Below are positions 1-8,247 of a stretch of DNA of 33,319 nt, one piece after another. The DNA lies in NCBI GenBank assembly GCA_002919265.1, contig PKEY01000087.1, positions 1-33,319 of the forward strand. The letters run 5' to 3'. The notes below the pieces were generated by a model. It saw nothing but the letters and a program-made list of their open reading frames with translations, ran no database searches and was not told the origin of the DNA. The stretch's first letter is position 1. Each line of letters begins with the position of its first letter. This DNA is from Hyphomicrobiaceae bacterium. Lineage in GTDB: Bacteria > Pseudomonadota > Alphaproteobacteria > Rhizobiales > Hyphomicrobiaceae. Made by a program: the position numbers and the translations under genes.

Positions 1-1116
1 ATCCGGGCAAACTTGCACCGCGCGCCTATGTACTCGGGCCAGATTTCGAGCATTGGCCCGCGATACTGCCCGTCCATCGAAGACAAGGTCGTTCGTTTCG
101 CGGACCGGTCGGCGCATCAGGTCTTCCTGGAGCCGGAAGGTCTCGATGACGACACGATCTATCCGAATGGCGTGTCGACCTCTTTGCCAGAGGAAGTACA
201 GATTGCCTTCCTGCGCACCATGCCGGGTCTTGAGAATGTCGTCATCAAGCGCCCGGGCTATGCCATCGAGTACGACTACGTCGACCCGCGCGAGTTGCTC
301 CCGACACTAGAGACCAAACGGCTGCCGCGGCTCTTCCTGGCAGGGCAGATCAACGGGACGACCGGTTACGAGGAGGCCGGCGCGCAAGGCATCGTGGCCG
401 GGATCAATGCGGCTCTGGCGGCCGCTGGTGGCGGGCGCACGTTCACGGTCTCTCGAACCGAAGGCTATCTGGGCGTCATGATCGATGATCTCGTGACGCG
501 GGGGGTGACGGAGCCGTATCGCATGTTCACCTCGCGGGCCGAGTACCGTCTGGCCCTACGCGCGGATAATGCGGACCAGCGACTGACGCCGAAGGGCATC
601 GAAACCGGCTGCGTTGGGCAAGAGCGCGCGAAGGCTTACGCCGCAAAGGAGAAGGCACTCTCAGAGGGGCGGGCCCTGCTGGAGAAGCTGACACTCACGC
701 CGAACGAGGCCGCCCTGTACGGCTTCGAGATCAATCGTGACGGTCGCAGGCGGTCTGCCTTCGAGTTGCTTGCGTATCCGAACATCAACCTTGAGCGATT
801 GAAAGGCGTCTGGGCCGAGATCGGGCAACTCGATCCAAAGATCGCGGCGCAGCTGGAAGTCGATGCCCGCTACGCGTCCTACGTCAAGCGTCAGGAAGAG
901 GATGTCGCCATCCTCAAGCGCGACGAGTCGGTGGCGATTCCGCTGGATTTCGACTTCTCGTCGCTCCCGGGGCTGTCGAATGAGGTCCGGCAAAAGCTGG
1001 AGCGGTATCGCCCGACGACCTTGGCCCAAGCGGCACGGATCGACGGCATTACGCCGGCGGCGCTGCTTATTCTGCTTGGTCGGCTGAAGCGCACGCGGGA
1101 GCGGGCAAGCGCATGA
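1..1116 (+). CDS. mnmG: tRNA uridine-5-carboxymethylaminomethyl modification enzyme MnmG (GidA), 5' end cut off
   Basis: This is the C-terminal 371 residues of MnmG, a family usually about 620-630 residues long; the reading frame is open from base 1, so the start lies outside the window. MnmG is a FAD enzyme that works with MnmE to modify the wobble uridine of certain tRNAs. Visible family motifs are the [15 protein letters not shown] stretch near base 350, the [22 protein letters not shown] block near 490-550, followed by DNADQRL, and a helical C-terminal domain ending in a GRLKR motif. Its TGA overlaps the rsmG start as ATGA at 1113-1116, which implies translational coupling. The order mnmG-rsmG-parA-parB is the classic origin-proximal cluster. 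Identification is firm; only the N-terminal FAD-binding half is missing. Confidence 0.97.
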   Translation: MRANLHRAPMYSGQISSIGPRYCPSIEDKVVRFADRSAHQVFLEPEGLDDDTIYPNGVSTSLPEEVQIAFLRTMPGLENVVIKRPGYAIEYDYVDPRELLPTLETKRLPRLFLAGQINGTTGYEEAGAQGIVAGINAALAAAGGGRTFTVSRTEGYLGVMIDDLVTRGVTEPYRMFTSRAEYRLALRADNADQRLTPKGIETGCVGQERAKAYAAKEKALSEGRALLEKLTLTPNEAALYGFEINRDGRRRSAFELLAYPNINLERLKGVWAEIGQLDPKIAAQLEVDARYASYVKRQEEDVAILKRDESVAIPLDFDFSSLPGLSNEVRQKLERYRPTTLAQAARIDGITPAALLILLGRLKRTRERASA

Positions 1117-1781
1117 GCGCGATCCGCCGAGCGAAGAAAATCGATGGTCCGGAGGCGTTTCGCGCGGCTTTTTCTGTTTCACGTGAAACTCTGGACCGTC
1201 TCACTCTCTACGAAGATCTGCTGAAGCGCTGGCAGAAGGCGGTCAATCTCGTCGCGCCGACGACACTCGGGGAAATTTGGCATCGGCATTTCGCCGACAG
1301 CGCTCAGCTCGTGAGATTGATCCCCGAGGAAGCAGAAGCCCTCGTTGACCTCGGCTCTGGCGGGGGCTTTCCCGGTCTCGTCCTGGCTATCGTGCTCCAC
1401 GAGCGCAAGGCCATGCGCGTCACGCTTGTCGAAAGCGATGGGCGTAAAGCGGCATTCCTGCGGGAGGTCGCCCGGCAAACGCAGGTGCCTGTGGACATTC
1501 TGTCAACAAGGATCGAAAACGCCGAGACTCAGCGTAAAGTGAGCACGGTTGATGTCGTCACGGTGCGTGCTCTTGCTCCGTTGAACCGCCTGCTGGGTTT
1601 GGCGGCACCGTTTTTTGCGCCCAATACGCGTGGTCTGTTCCTTAAGGGGCGCGATGTCCACGGAGAAATCGACGAAGCAAGAGAGGCCTGGCACTTCGAT
1701 GTCGAGCTCGTTCCGAGCGTGACGGATGCCCAAGGCCAGATTGCCGTGGTGTGTAATGTGAGAGCCAAGACGGAGGGTTGA
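1113..1781 (+). CDS. rsmG: 16S rRNA (guanine-527-N7)-methyltransferase RsmG (GidB)
   Basis: A 222-residue protein of normal family length. RsmG uses S-adenosylmethionine to methylate N7 of G527 in 16S rRNA. The SAM-binding glycine-rich motif [11 protein letters not shown] is visible near residues 72-82, preceded by the family segment VNLVAP and followed by a [12 protein letters not shown] motif. The start is the ATG inside the ATGA overlap with mnmG. The N-terminal VSRET peptide is encoded by a parS-like palindrome at 1175-1190, so this stretch probably has both a coding and a segregation role. parA begins three bases after the stop, so the gene is co-transcribed with parAB. Confidence 0.96.
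   Translation: MSAIRRAKKIDGPEAFRAAFSVSRETLDRLTLYEDLLKRWQKAVNLVAPTTLGEIWHRHFADSAQLVRLIPEEAEALVDLGSGGGFPGLVLAIVLHERKAMRVTLVESDGRKAAFLREVARQTQVPVDILSTRIENAETQRKVSTVDVVTVRALAPLNRLLGLAAPFFAPNTRGLFLKGRDVHGEIDEAREAWHFDVELVPSVTDAQGQIAVVCNVRAKTEG
1175..1190. other. parS: parS-like centromere site inside rsmG
   Basis: The sequence TGTTTCACGTGAAACT matches the widely conserved parS consensus TGTTTCACGTGAAACA at 15 of 16 positions; only the last base differs. It lies within the rsmG coding frame and about 1.5 kb upstream of parB. Chromosomal ParB is known to load at such 16-bp palindromes near the origin. I saw no other equally good copy in the window. Confidence 0.88.
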
Positions 1782-1784
1782 GCC

Positions 1785-2609
1785 TTGACCGGCAAGACCA
1801 CAAAGGGACTGCGGGTGATCGCGATCGCCAATCAAAAGGGGGGCGTCGGCAAGACGACCACGGCGATCAATCTCGGCACCGCGCTCGCTGCCGCAGGAGA
1901 GCGGGTGCTAATTGTGGATCTCGATCCGCAGGGCAACGCTTCGACAGGCCTCGGTATTGCTGCCAATGAGCGGTTCACAACGACGTACGATGTGATGACG
2001 GCGCGCAGCACGCTTCTGCGGGCCGCAATCCCGACTCAGGTTCCCGGGCTGATGATTGTCCCTGCGAACTCGGATCTGATCGGCATCGAGTCGGAGCTGA
2101 TGAACGATCCGACCAAGCCGTTCCGCCTGCGGGATGCGATCGGGGCTCTCGTTGGTCAGCAGCGGGCCAATCCGGAAACGGCGTTCACCTACATCCTGAT
2201 CGATTGTCCACCGTCGTTGAACCTGCTGACGCTCAACGCGATGGTGGCAGCTCATGCGGTGCTGGTGCCCGTGCAGTGCGAGTTCTTCGCGCTGGAAGGT
2301 ATTTCGCAGCTGAAGGATAACATCGAGCAGATCAAGGCGACGCTGAACCCGGGCTTGGAAATTCAGGGGGTCGTTTTGACGATGCACGATCAGCGGACCG
2401 CTCTGTCGCGGGAGGTGGCGCAGAACGTGCGCGCTTATTTTGGTGCCAAAGTTTACGACACGATGATTCCGCGGAATACGCGCGTCGCCGAGGCACCATC
2501 TCACGGCAAGCCGATCTTGCTTTACGACGTAAACAGCGCCGGCAGTCAGGCTTACATGCGTCTGGCTGCGGAAATCATCGAGCGCGAGCGGCAGTACAAA
2601 GCCGCCTGA
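1785..2609 (+). CDS. parA: Chromosome-partitioning ATPase ParA (Soj family)
   Basis: A 274-residue ParA/MinD-type ATPase that forms gradients on the nucleoid and moves ParB-parS complexes during chromosome segregation. The deviant Walker A motif KGGVGKTTT sits near residues 18-26, the Walker A' motif VDLDPQGNAS near 44-53, and the Walker B-like segment LIDCPPSLNLLT near 138-149. I chose the TTG at 1785 because a GGAGGG ribosome-binding site lies at 1772-1777, just upstream, and because the frame gives the canonical IAIANQKGG start. It begins three bases after rsmG and is followed 34 bases later by parB. The lack of a long N-terminal helical domain marks it as a chromosomal rather than a plasmid type Ia ParA. 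Confidence 0.96.
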   Translation: MTGKTTKGLRVIAIANQKGGVGKTTTAINLGTALAAAGERVLIVDLDPQGNASTGLGIAANERFTTTYDVMTARSTLLRAAIPTQVPGLMIVPANSDLIGIESELMNDPTKPFRLRDAIGALVGQQRANPETAFTYILIDCPPSLNLLTLNAMVAAHAVLVPVQCEFFALEGISQLKDNIEQIKATLNPGLEIQGVVLTMHDQRTALSREVAQNVRAYFGAKVYDTMIPRNTRVAEAPSHGKPILLYDVNSAGSQAYMRLAAEIIERERQYKAA

Positions 2610-2643
2610 TCAAATCAAGGAATCCTAGGAGAACGGAACGACC

Positions 2644-3522
2644 ATGGCGACTCCACTCCAGAAGAGCCGGCTTGGCAGGGGGCTTGCTTCTCTTATTGGC
2701 GATCCGGTTCTGGCCGAACCAAAGTTGCCGGCTGAGGGCGAGCAGAGAGTCGTTCCCATCGATCAGCTCCGTGGCGGCAAGCTCAATCCGCGGCGGGAGT
2801 TCCGGGAGGAGGATCTGGCCGAACTGGCCGACTCGATCCGGCAAAGAGGATTGGTACAGCCGATCGTCGTTCGTCCGGATCGGGTGTCCGGTGGTTATGA
2901 GATCGTCGCTGGCGAGCGGCGTTGGCGCGCGGCTCAGCGGGCGGGTCTCCACACTGTTCCCGTGATCGTGCGCGAGCTCTCGGATCAAGAGGTCCTTGAG
3001 CTCGGCATCATCGAGAACGTCCAGCGCGCCGATCTCAACCCCATCGAGGAAGCGGCCGGCTATCGCGAGCTCATCGACCGGTTCGGCTACACCCAGGATC
3101 AGCTCGCCGAGGTCATCGGGAAGAGCCGCAGCCACCTGGCCAACACGCTTCGCCTACTGAAGCTGCCCGACTCGGTGCAAGAGCTCGTTCGTGAAGGGAA
3201 GCTGACGGCCGGCCACGCGCGAGCGTTGGTCGGACGAGAGGATGCCGAGGAGCTCGCCAGGCGGATCATCGAGCGTGACATGAACGTGCGCGAGGTGGAA
3301 GCCCTCGTGCAGTCGGGCGTTACCGTCTCAAGCTCTTCATCCAGCCGGAAGCGTGAGAAGACGCCTGACACGCTGGCCTTTGAAAAAGAGTTGTCCGACG
3401 CCCTGGGCCTGAAGGTCGAGATCAAACGGGGCTCCGGCGAGAGCGGGCAGCTCGTCATCAAGTATGGAAATTTCGATCAGCTCGACTATATCCGCATGCG
3501 CTTGGTGGGCACACCGCTGTAA
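2644..3522 (+). CDS. parB: Chromosome-partitioning protein ParB
   Basis: A 292-residue ParB that binds parS and spreads as a CTP-dependent clamp. The N-terminal LGRGLASLIGD peptide, which is the usual ParA-stimulating segment, lies at residues 9-19. The ParB/Srx nucleotide-binding core contains GERRWRAAQRAG near residues 90-101 and ENVQRADLNPIEEA near 124-137. A helix-turn-helix DNA-binding region follows (around GKSRSHLANTLRLL), then a serine-rich linker near residues 223-232 and a C-terminal dimerisation domain. An AGGAG ribosome-binding site lies just upstream. It closes the mnmG-rsmG-parA-parB operon and is followed by a strong intrinsic terminator. Confidence 0.97.
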   Translation: MATPLQKSRLGRGLASLIGDPVLAEPKLPAEGEQRVVPIDQLRGGKLNPRREFREEDLAELADSIRQRGLVQPIVVRPDRVSGGYEIVAGERRWRAAQRAGLHTVPVIVRELSDQEVLELGIIENVQRADLNPIEEAAGYRELIDRFGYTQDQLAEVIGKSRSHLANTLRLLKLPDSVQELVREGKLTAGHARALVGREDAEELARRIIERDMNVREVEALVQSGVTVSSSSSSRKREKTPDTLAFEKELSDALGLKVEIKRGSGESGQLVIKYGNFDQLDYIRMRLVGTPL

Positions 3523-3529
3523 TGGGACG

Positions 3530-3551
3530 GGGGAGCTCATCAAAGCTCCCC
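3530..3551 (+). terminator. Intrinsic terminator after parB
   Basis: GGGGAGCT and AGCTCCCC form a perfect 8-bp stem around the six-base loop CATCAA, followed by a T-rich tail (TTCTGATTTT). It lies 8 bases after the parB stop and closes the partition operon. Confidence 0.85.
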
Positions 3552-3588
3552 TTCTGATTTTCGATAGCGGAACTGCGGCAAAACCCGC

Positions 3589-3617
3589 TTGACGCCATTT
3601 TTCGGAATTGCTGATGT
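3589..3617 (+). promoter_or_regulatory. Possible promoter for hisE-coaA
   Basis: A good -35 hexamer TTGACG at 3589-3594 is followed after 17 bases by a weak -10, TGATGT, at 3612-3617. It lies downstream of the parB terminator and upstream of hisE, where a new promoter is expected. The weak -10 keeps confidence low. Confidence 0.35.
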
Positions 3618-3656
3618 CCCCGCCGGCCCTTATGCACCCGGGCTGGAGTTCTGATC

Positions 3657-3992
3657 ATGGGTCAAGATGTTCTCACCCAGCTCGCTGCGACCATTCGGGA
3701 GCGGCGGCACAGCGATTCCGCGCGCTCCTATACGCGGCAGCTTCTCGATGGCGGCCCGGAGCGGTGTGCTCGCAAACTTGGCGAGGAAGCAATTGAAACT
3801 GTCATCGCCGGGATTAGCCAGGACGGCCAGGCGCTTTGTCGGGAGGCAGCGGACCTGCTGTACCATCTTCTGGTCCTGCTGGAAGCCCGCGACGTAAAAT
3901 GGGACGACGTCCTCGCTGAACTCGCTCGGCGTTCGGGGGTATCCGGACTCGACGAAAAATCAGCTCGCGGCCGGGGCGGTGACCCGGCATGA
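3657..3992 (+). CDS. hisE: Phosphoribosyl-ATP pyrophosphatase HisE
   Basis: A 111-residue all-alpha MazG-like pyrophosphohydrolase that converts phosphoribosyl-ATP to phosphoribosyl-AMP, the second step of histidine synthesis. The family signature is visible as [24 protein letters not shown] (residues about 24-47 in three adjoining motifs), with the metal-binding glutamates of the EEAIET helix, followed by [14 protein letters not shown]. The stop overlaps the coaA start as ATGA. In many Hyphomicrobiales hisE is the last gene of a hisBHAFE run ahead of coaA; here the upstream neighbour is parB, so the other his genes must lie elsewhere. Start ATG at 3657. Confidence 0.93.
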   Translation: MGQDVLTQLAATIRERRHSDSARSYTRQLLDGGPERCARKLGEEAIETVIAGISQDGQALCREAADLLYHLLVLLEARDVKWDDVLAELARRSGVSGLDEKSARGRGGDPA

Positions 3993-4978
3993 CACTGGCA
4001 GTTGTACAACTCGACCAACCTGATATGCGCGGCAGATCAGCCCTGCAATTCTCGCCCTATCAAACCTTCACACGGGAGGAGTGGGCGCGGCTGCGGGCCG
4101 ATACGCCAATGACCCTGGTCGAGCGCGACCTCGAGCAGCTCTCCGGCTTGATGCAAGAGCTCTCGATGAAGGAAGTCGAGGAGATCTATCTGCCGCTGTC
4201 GCGCCTCCTGAACCTCTATGTCGCTGCCGCCCAGGAGCTTCACGCAGTGACGTCACGGTTCCTTGGCCGCAACAATGTGAAGATGCCCTTCATTCTCGGC
4301 GTGGCGGGTTCGGTTGCCGTGGGCAAGAGTACGACAGCCCGTGTGCTGCGCGCCCTGCTCGCACGCTGGCCAGACCATCCGCGGGTCGATCTGGTTACGA
4401 CGGACGGCTTCCTGTTGCCCAATGCAGAGCTCGAAGCTCGTGGCTTGATGAACCGGAAGGGATTTCCGGAGAGCTTCGATACGGCGCGGTTGCTGAACTT
4501 CCTCGCGGACGTGAAGTCAGGGCGCGAGCGGGTCGAGGCGCCGGTCTATTCGCACTTCCACTATGACATCCTCCCCGATCAGACGATCGTCATAGAGCGG
4601 CCAGACATTCTGATTGTGGAGGGCCTGAACGTCTTGCAGCCGGCGCGGTTGCCAAAGGATGGAAAGGCGATTCCGTTCGTTTCGGACTTCTTCGATTTCT
4701 CGATCTACATCGACGCCGATCCGAAAGTGATCGAGGAATGGTACGTGGCGCGCTTCATGAAGTTGCGCACCACCGCATTCCGCGATCCGGCGGCCTACTT
4801 CCACAAGTACGCGCATCTCTCGCCGGACGACGCGCGGGAGCGCGCGCTGGAAATCTGGCGGACGATTAACCTCAAGAATCTTCAGGAAAACATCTTGCCC
4901 ACGCGGCAGCGGGCCAGTCTCATCCTCCGCAAGGGGCCGGATCACAGCGTCGAGAGTGTTTCACTGCGGAAGCTGTGA
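3989..4978 (+). CDS. coaA: Type I pantothenate kinase CoaA
   Basis: A 329-residue prokaryotic type I pantothenate kinase, which phosphorylates pantothenate in the first and regulated step of coenzyme A synthesis. The P-loop [12 protein letters not shown] is near residues 104-115, followed by the family segments [31 protein letters not shown] and [11 protein letters not shown]. The C-terminus contains [12 protein letters not shown], typical of the family. Length is close to the usual 310-320 residues with a slightly longer N-terminus. The ATG overlaps the hisE stop as ATGA, which fixes the start. A hairpin terminator follows directly. Confidence 0.96.
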   Translation: MTLAVVQLDQPDMRGRSALQFSPYQTFTREEWARLRADTPMTLVERDLEQLSGLMQELSMKEVEEIYLPLSRLLNLYVAAAQELHAVTSRFLGRNNVKMPFILGVAGSVAVGKSTTARVLRALLARWPDHPRVDLVTTDGFLLPNAELEARGLMNRKGFPESFDTARLLNFLADVKSGRERVEAPVYSHFHYDILPDQTIVIERPDILIVEGLNVLQPARLPKDGKAIPFVSDFFDFSIYIDADPKVIEEWYVARFMKLRTTAFRDPAAYFHKYAHLSPDDARERALEIWRTINLKNLQENILPTRQRASLILRKGPDHSVESVSLRKL

Positions 4979-4990
4979 GATCGATAAGAA

Positions 4991-5020
4991 AACGCCACCC
5001 TCGGATCAAAGGGCGGCGTT
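4991..5020. terminator. Bidirectional terminator between coaA and the Arg/Tyr repeat gene
   Basis: AACGCCACCC and GGGCGGCGTT pair with one mismatch around a ten-base loop. On the plus strand the tail is CTTGTTTCC; on the minus strand the stem ends in GCGTTTTCTT. The hairpin lies between two convergent genes, so it can serve both. Confidence 0.75.
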
Positions 5021-5047
5021 CTTGTTTCCTCAACCTGTACGCAGTGA

Positions 5048-5899
5048 CTACTGCATGCGCCGCATCCGGCGACCAGCATCCCCGCGCATCGGGCTGCGGA
5101 AACCTTGCATCCCCCGCGTCCGCTGGATGCGACGTGGCATCACGTCCCTCCGCGTGCGATAGAACCGTGGCCCGACCCGCTGCCCGCGGTAAAAGCGCCT
5201 GGGACCGGCATAAGCGCGGGTGCGGTAGAAGCGCCGTGGAGCGACGGTGCGAGTCCGGTAGAATCTACGCGGGGCATAGTACCGACGCGGAGCGTAGAAT
5301 CGGGCCCTGTAGAATCGCCTCGGTGCATAGTACCGAGCCCTGTAGAATCTCCGCGGTGCCCAGGACCTCACGCGGTAGTAGCGGCGCGGTGCGTAGTACC
5401 GGACCCGGTAATAGCGGGGAGGCGCCCAGTACCAGGTACGATAGTAATGGCGACGGGGCGCGTAATAGCGAACGCGATAGTACCGCGGCCGCCAGTAGTA
5501 CGATGACCGGTAATAGTACGGGTAGGTATAGTAGCTGGAGTAGAAGAACGGCGCGCCCCAGAAGAAGGCCCGCGGCCGCCACCAGCGTACGCGGTAATAT
5601 CTACGCGGTGCCCAATACCGCGCCCTATAAAAGCGGGGACCGCCCCAATAGGCTGCGCGGTAGAATCGCCGTGGTCCCCAGTAGACGGGGCGATAGAACG
5701 CTCTGCCACCCCACGACCGGTGAAATCCCCTTGCATGGAAGCCGCGGTACCCTCTGTGGAATTGGGCTTTCTCGACTGTCGACTTTGCATTGGGGGCAAA
5801 GGCAGCGGGTGGAGCGGCTGGTGCTGACATTGCTGCTCCCGCTAACATGCTCAGTGCAGCTGAGCATCCCGCGAGCAGCAAGACTCGGCGACGTCTCAT
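5048..5899 (-). CDS. Exported arginine/tyrosine-rich repeat protein, family not recognised
   Basis: A 283-residue protein with a basic n-region (MRRRR), a hydrophobic stretch to about residue 25 and an Ala/Pro-rich junction, which together read as an export signal. LAGC at residues 9-12 resembles a lipobox, but the hydrophobic run before it is very short. The mature part is dominated by about 13 copies of PRR-[FYH]-Y-R (or PR-[FY]-YR) joined by short [AVT]-R-x-[YW]-[AG] linkers between residues 76 and 248, interrupted at about 111-136 by an aromatic Tyr/Phe/Ser patch. By my count there are 73 Arg and 43 Tyr but only 2 Lys and 3 acidic residues. An AGGAG ribosome-binding site lies 7 bases before the ATG, which supports real translation. 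No enzyme domain is visible. It may act on the cell envelope, on polyanions, or as an adhesive or cross-linked surface protein, but that is speculation. Confidence 0.8.
   Translation of the reverse strand: MRRRRVLLLAGCSAALSMLAGAAMSAPAAPPAAFAPNAKSTVEKAQFHRGYRGFHARGFHRSWGGRAFYRPVYWGPRRFYRAAYWGGPRFYRARYWAPRRYYRVRWWRPRAFFWGAPFFYSSYYTYPYYYRSSYYWRPRYYRVRYYAPRRHYYRTWYWAPPRYYRVRYYAPRRYYRVRSWAPRRFYRARYYAPRRFYRARFYAPRRYYAPRRFYRTRTVAPRRFYRTRAYAGPRRFYRGQRVGPRFYRTRRDVMPRRIQRTRGMQGFRSPMRGDAGRRMRRMQ
5156..5674 (-). repeat. Degenerate tandem repeat encoding the PRR-[FY]-YR units
   Basis: This is the DNA behind residues 76-248 of the exported protein. Recurring words on the plus strand such as GTAGAAT, GTAGTACC and GTAATAG sit roughly every 25-35 bases, with the spacing varying in multiples of three. 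The unit is about 8-12 codons and diverged, so the array looks old and maintained at the protein level rather than freshly amplified. Confidence 0.75.
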
Positions 5900-6091
5900 C
5901 GCAATACTCCTCTCCTGCGACCGAAAGGGTCGGTTTGCTGAGCAACTGAACGTCGCCAGCGGTGATGGGTTCCTCAGTCGCAGGCGTTTTCAGAGGAGTA
6001 ACGGGCGGATTTTTCTCAACCCAACCAACCGCTTGTCGCCTGTCTATGGTTACTGCCTGTTTGGCGATCGAGACGGTTGGAGAACGGCGGG

Positions 6092-7087
6092 TCAGAGTAG
6101 CCCTTGGGCCCTGGCGAGTTCGGCTAGGTTTTTCTGCGGTCGCGCGCCAAAGTGGCTGATGACCTCAGCAGCCGCGATGCTACCCAGCCGACCGGCCGTC
6201 TCCAGACTAAACCCGCGGGCATAACCAAAGAGGAAGCCGGCAGCATAGAGATCTCCGGCCCCGGTTACGTCGACTACATTGACCGGCATGGCAGGAATGG
6301 AGATCGGCTCCCGACTTTTCGCGCAGATCACTGAGCCTTTGGCGCTGCGCGTGAGCACCGCAAGCTCGGTGTCGGCTTGTGCGTGCTCCATCGCCTTCTC
6401 AAAAGTGTCGACCTGGTAAAGAGATGTGATCTCGGTTTCGTTGGCGATCAGAATGTCGACGCTGTTGCGAACCAGATCCAGGAATTCTTTTCGGTGCCGA
6501 TCGACGCAGAAACCATCTGAAAGGCTCAGGGCAACCTTACGTCCAGCCTCCGCCGCGATGCTTGCGGCCTGACGGAACGCGGCTTTGGCCTCGGGCCGAT
6601 CGAAGAGATAGCCTTCGAGGAAGATAATGCCGGCTGAACGGATCAGCTCCGGATCAACCTCTCCATCGTCCAGGTCGGGGCTGATGCCGAGGTAGGTGTT
6701 CATCGTCCGCTCGCCGTCAGGCGTTACGAGGACGAGGCAGCGAGCGGTTGGAATGCCGGAGGAAGATGGTGGCGTGCTGAAATGAACGCCGGCCGCGCGA
6801 ATGTCGTGAGCAAAGATGCGGCCAAAATCGTCTTCTGCAACCTTGCCGATGAAGGCAGCGCGGCCTCCGAATGAAGCGATGCCGACCATGGTGTTGGCAA
6901 CGGAGCCGCCCGAAACTTCCACTGTCGGGCCCATGGCTTCGTAGAGACGGCTCACCGTTTCCGCGTCGACCAAACGCATATGGCCCTTCGGGGCACCGTG
7001 CTGAGCGAGGAAGTCGTCGTTACACTGTCCGATGATGTCTACGATGGCATTGCCAATTCCGACGACGTCAAATTTCGTTTCGCTCAT
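6092..7087 (-). CDS. PfkB-family kinase, probable adenosine kinase
   Basis: A 331-residue ribokinase/PfkB-fold sugar or nucleoside kinase. The N-terminal VVGIGNAIVDIIGQ segment, the substrate-site motif SGGSVANTMVGIASFGG near residues 59-75, and the C-terminal PfkB signature DVTGAGDLYAAGFL are visible; the Asp of GAGD is the expected catalytic base. Alphaproteobacterial proteins of this type are usually annotated as adenosine kinase, which would place it in purine salvage, but substrate cannot be settled from motifs alone. It is the last gene of a minus-strand run with leuS, lptE and holA, 74 bases after holA, so it may have its own promoter. Start is the ATG at 7087. Confidence 0.85.
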   Translation of the reverse strand: MSETKFDVVGIGNAIVDIIGQCNDDFLAQHGAPKGHMRLVDAETVSRLYEAMGPTVEVSGGSVANTMVGIASFGGRAAFIGKVAEDDFGRIFAHDIRAAGVHFSTPPSSSGIPTARCLVLVTPDGERTMNTYLGISPDLDDGEVDPELIRSAGIIFLEGYLFDRPEAKAAFRQAASIAAEAGRKVALSLSDGFCVDRHRKEFLDLVRNSVDILIANETEITSLYQVDTFEKAMEHAQADTELAVLTRSAKGSVICAKSREPISIPAMPVNVVDVTGAGDLYAAGFLFGYARGFSLETAGRLGSIAAAEVISHFGARPQKNLAELARAQGLL

Positions 7088-7161
7088 AGCGGCCCCTTGT
7101 TTCAGTTGGCCGCAGTATTAGAGCAACTGTGGCCAGCAACCAAGCGCCACGGAGGGAAGAG

Positions 7162-8205
7162 TCACCGCGGTCGACCCGGCTTGCGATCAGCTGCGTTTCG
7201 GGCGAGGTCGAGGAGCAGGCGTTCGGTGAGGGCAATTTCGAGCGATGCGTTCAGCCGCGCTCTCTTGGCTGTATCAGCAATCTGAGTAAGGGCGACCTGC
7301 AACTTCTGCGTCGTCCAGGTTCGGCATTGCGCCTCCAGAACAGGGCGCACCTTGAAATGTACAGGTGGTCGGAGCTGCTTGAGGGCAGACTCCATAGTCG
7401 CTCCGGCATCGATACTTGTTCGCAGTCGATGCAAGCGATGGAAATGGCGCTGAACTGCTACAATCACGGTTTGCGCGCTCTCGCCGGATGCGAGGATACG
7501 ATCTAGTTCTGTGAGAGCGCGGTCTGCTTCTCCCGAAGCGGCGGCGAGGACTACTTTTTCAAGCGCAAGCTCGGAGGCGTCGCCCACAACGGCGTCGATG
7601 TCGTCCACCTCAATCCGCGTTTTTCCTCGCGTGTACAACACGAGCTTCTCGAGCTCGCCACGTGTGAGGGCGCGATCTGCGCCTAGACGGCTGACGAGCA
7701 ACTGCAAGGCTTCGGGATCAATGCTCAGCCCTGCTTCTCGGAGCGTTTCGCGGACGAGAGACTCAAGATCGCGCCCTTCATCCTCGAAACAGGCGACGGC
7801 CGCAGCCTTGGGCGACTTCTCGAAAAGCTGCCGCAAGCTGTCGTCCGGGCGAAGGTTGCCGGCTTCGACAACGAGACTGGCGGCAAGCGTTTCTTGTTCG
7901 AGCAGCGGCTTGAGTACCTGGGCCGTGACACGCCGGCTTGCGCGCGTATGCACAACCTTTGGGCCACCAAACATCGGGACCGTCTGCGCTTCGACAAGAA
8001 GCCGGTCCGGCTCCATCTCAAGATCGGCATCCTCGATGCGCAGCACATCGCCGGGTGGATTGCTCGCCGCAGCCAATCGCTGTGCCGCCATGCGAGCGCG
8101 CTCCGAGACCAAGCCCGCGTCCGGCCCATAGAACAGGACAGCTCGATAGCGTGAATCGAGACTCTTGATGAACTGGTCGGCCTGATGGGTTTTGACGGCC
8201 GTCAT
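7162..8205 (-). CDS. holA: DNA polymerase III delta subunit HolA
   Basis: The delta subunit opens the beta sliding clamp within the clamp-loader complex. The N-terminal LFYGPDAGLVSERA motif, with the atypical P-loop region, and the VVHTRASRRVTAQVLKPLL and FEDEGRDL segments match HolA, as does the C-terminal region rich in helices. I chose the ATG at 8205, giving about 347 residues, because homologues begin near the MTAVKTHQADQF peptide. The frame is open to a TTG at 8232, which is possible but adds residues that look unconserved and has no clear ribosome-binding site. lptE lies immediately upstream, an arrangement common in alphaproteobacteria (leuS-lptE-holA). Confidence 0.92.
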   Translation of the reverse strand: MTAVKTHQADQFIKSLDSRYRAVLFYGPDAGLVSERARMAAQRLAAASNPPGDVLRIEDADLEMEPDRLLVEAQTVPMFGGPKVVHTRASRRVTAQVLKPLLEQETLAASLVVEAGNLRPDDSLRQLFEKSPKAAAVACFEDEGRDLESLVRETLREAGLSIDPEALQLLVSRLGADRALTRGELEKLVLYTRGKTRIEVDDIDAVVGDASELALEKVVLAAASGEADRALTELDRILASGESAQTVIVAVQRHFHRLHRLRTSIDAGATMESALKQLRPPVHFKVRPVLEAQCRTWTTQKLQVALTQIADTAKRARLNASLEIALTERLLLDLARNAADRKPGRPR

Positions 8206-8247
8206 AGCGTGCTGCGCGTCAAGCGCACTCAAAGAGGCAGCGACTGA

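Noticed and set aside
5048-5899. The LAGC at residues 9-12 of the repeat protein as a lipobox
   Set aside because: The hydrophobic run before the Cys is only about five residues and a longer hydrophobic run follows it, so an ordinary signal peptide is at least as likely; left open.
4975-5949. A 324-codon open frame on the plus strand opposite the Arg/Tyr repeat gene
   Set aside because: It arises from the GC-rich repeat codons of the minus-strand gene, begins inside the coaA terminator region without a ribosome-binding site, and encodes a low-complexity Arg/Ser/Gly chain without signal or domain.
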